From assembly GCA_022605955.1 (NCBI GenBank), contig JAKCOZ010000039.1:2542001-2606000 (forward strand): DNA of 64,000 bases, in the 5' to 3' direction. This document shows positions 62,501 to 64,000 of the stretch, piece by piece; within the stretch, counting starts at the first letter, position 1; each line of letters begins with the position of its first letter. The notes beneath the pieces were generated by a model. The model made no database searches and was not told the origin of the DNA. It was given only the letters and a program-made list of their open reading frames with translations. This stretch comes from Rallus limicola. Its lineage: Eukaryota; Chordata; Aves; Gruiformes; Rallidae. Both the position numbers and the translations under genes were made by a program.

Positions 62501-64000
62501 TCTGATGGTGTCTAAAGCAGTCTCTTATCACAAAGAGAGCAGAAGATGGAGAATAAAACAAAGGGCCTAGGTAACTATTTTCTCTCAAAGAGAAATCAAA
62601 ATTCAAGGCCGAGGCCGTTACAAATATCCTGCTAATATATAGGCTGCCAAAAAGCAGTGATTTCTTGGTAGCTGAGACTTTGCTGTGGAAATGAAGGTAA
62701 AAGGCTTAATACTTTGGGAGACTTAACATTCATCTTAACACCTCTACTGCATACTTCCTCTACTCTGTTCTCACAAGTAGCTTCTTGACCTCCAAGAAAA
62801 GCCAACTATTATCTCATACCAGGTTTTCAGATAATTCTTTGCTTCAGGAAATGAGAAGCACTGTGACAGCTGGCAGAAGTGTATTAATTGATTTATTCAT
62901 AGTTACCTGTATTATGAAAATGTATGTTTTTTTCCTCAGGTGGAGGGTAGTGTGGGAAGAAACAGGGTAGAAGACAGCTTACTTACTATTTTCTGCCTCA
63001 GAGAGGGAGAGTTGGTACGTTTAGCTTTTGGGAATTTTCTGGAGAATAGGGGAGCCATCGAAGTGATGGAAAGAGAGATTCTAAGAAGCCCAGAGGGGCT
63101 TCTGAAGAATATGTTCATTTGAGGAAAGGACTGTGAATTGCTGGTTTACAAAGCAGAGACTTGACTAAGGCTGTGGGTAGTTATGGGGAAGTTTGTGTGC
63201 AGAGCTTTTTAATTTTTCACCTGGCAGTTCTGAGTTGTCACTGTTTATAGGTCTATTATACGTTATAACAAGTGTTAGTTCCAGGGTTCAGAGTTGTTTG
63301 GCGCCTTTATGCCATGCCCACCTAAAGGGAAATAAGGTGGAGGCCAACTGTCTAATGGCTCTGTTGTGCCACCAAATCTCAGTTTATGGCTGTTTAGGCT
63401 AAGATCAAAAGCTTTTCCTTTCCCAGGCAAGAGGAAGCAGCTACAACAAACTCAGGAATCCCTGAGGACCATCACGATCCCCTTCTAGAGAGTAACCATT
63501 CTCCAAAACAGAGAACAGCATGTCTGGAGAGGCCATTACATGGAAGAACTGTCTGTTTTTCCATCAGGGTGTGGACAAGCCTGTCTTATCTGATGATTTG
63601 TGGGAGAAGCTGGAGGCAGGACAGAAGTGGGGAGGGGGAGAGATAGCCAGATGTACGTGGGTTCTGGCATGGAATAAAGAGAGGTCTTTGCTGCCCATGG
63701 CGGATCTTCTGAACTGTTCCATGGGAGGAAGATCAAAAGATGTCTTGCTGGGAAGGGTGTTGGTTAGTAGTGTTCTGTTTTGTTTTGAGCTTCCAGACTC
63801 CCAGTGAAAGACCTTAGTAGATATGTTCCAAGTGATTCAAGCCCTAAAGCTTTAATCCTTTCTCAGGAACAGCATCTCCTGAGTTTAGTGAATGAAGTAA
63901 ATGGAAGTTCTTATTCTGAGTGAAGTCTTGGGTATGATAGAGAATATGCCCCTTTTATCTTTGCAGGAAATGAAGGAAAGCCTTGGAAGCCAACTAATTG

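Larger units (their letters stand above)
45382..64000 (+). other. DGKH: DGKH intron 1, 5' part (exon 2 not reached)
   Basis: From the exon 1 donor to the window edge I found no plus-strand segment resembling the start of the DGKH PH domain, so exon 2 lies further right. The first 700 bases are still CpG island. The rest is AT-rich with poly-A/T tracts (about 48,057-48,072, 51,302-51,319, 53,079-53,098, and a 25-T run at 58,693-58,717), (TG)n at 55,636-55,657 and (TTG)n at 61,705-61,728. Listed separately are one mini LTR-derived insertion and two CR1 pieces. Open frames (up to 146 codons at 60,660-61,100) show no known domain. Intron assignment is inferred from exon 1. Confidence 0.75.

Noticed and set aside
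45382..64000. DGKH exon 2 (start of the PH domain)
   Set aside because: No plus-strand frame with acceptor and the expected lysine- and phenylalanine-rich PH start was found. The intron is probably longer than the window.
1..64000. tRNA, rRNA, CRISPR array, bacterial operon or phage module
   Set aside because: No cloverleaf boxes, ribosomal RNA blocks, direct-repeat/spacer periodicity or dense co-directional coding were seen. The window is vertebrate intron and spacer DNA.

Overview
This is a vertebrate, almost certainly avian, genomic window, probably from a galliform close to chicken. The evidence is the density of CR1 LINE fragments with the typical 8-base (ATTCTATG)n 3' ends, the avian-type ERV LTRs (TG...CA, about 1.2 kb), the lack of mammalian SINEs, and three compact CpG islands. 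Nothing in it looks bacterial, plasmid or phage-derived. The species itself cannot be proved from sequence alone.

Layout. From 1 to about 5,350 the window is the 5' part of intron 1 of VWA8, which is read on the minus strand. VWA8 exon 1 (coding part 5501 down to 5357) sits in a CpG island at about 5,209-5,872. From there to about 36.4 kb is intergenic DNA without a recognisable gene. It carries CR1 fragments, one nearly intact solo LTR (29,007-30,171), a truncated inverted relative of it (26,138-26,476), and a 130-base foldback element (15,521-15,650). A second CpG island (about 36.56-37.88 kb) contains a likely alternative first exon on the plus strand with a good splice donor at 37,479/37,480. 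A third CpG island (about 44.4-46.1 kb) contains the first coding exon of DGKH (45,211-45,381, plus strand). The rest, to 64,000, is the start of DGKH intron 1; exon 2 was not found.

Genes. The two genes diverge: VWA8 (mitochondrial AAA+ ATPase with a von Willebrand A domain) to the left and DGKH (diacylglycerol kinase eta) to the right. The same adjacency is known for human 13q14, which supports both calls. Only first exons are visible, so no statement about intact downstream proteins is possible.

Main points worth a second look: (1) the upstream CpG-island exon can join in frame to a splice acceptor 12 bases before the DGKH ATG, giving a possible longer N-terminus; (2) a uORF starting inside a YY1-type motif overlaps the DGKH start codon, and that splice would remove its start; (3) two very short foldback insertions built from the terminus of the same LTR family, one flanked by a perfect 5-base target duplication. 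I found no new enzyme system, operon, CRISPR array or RNA gene.
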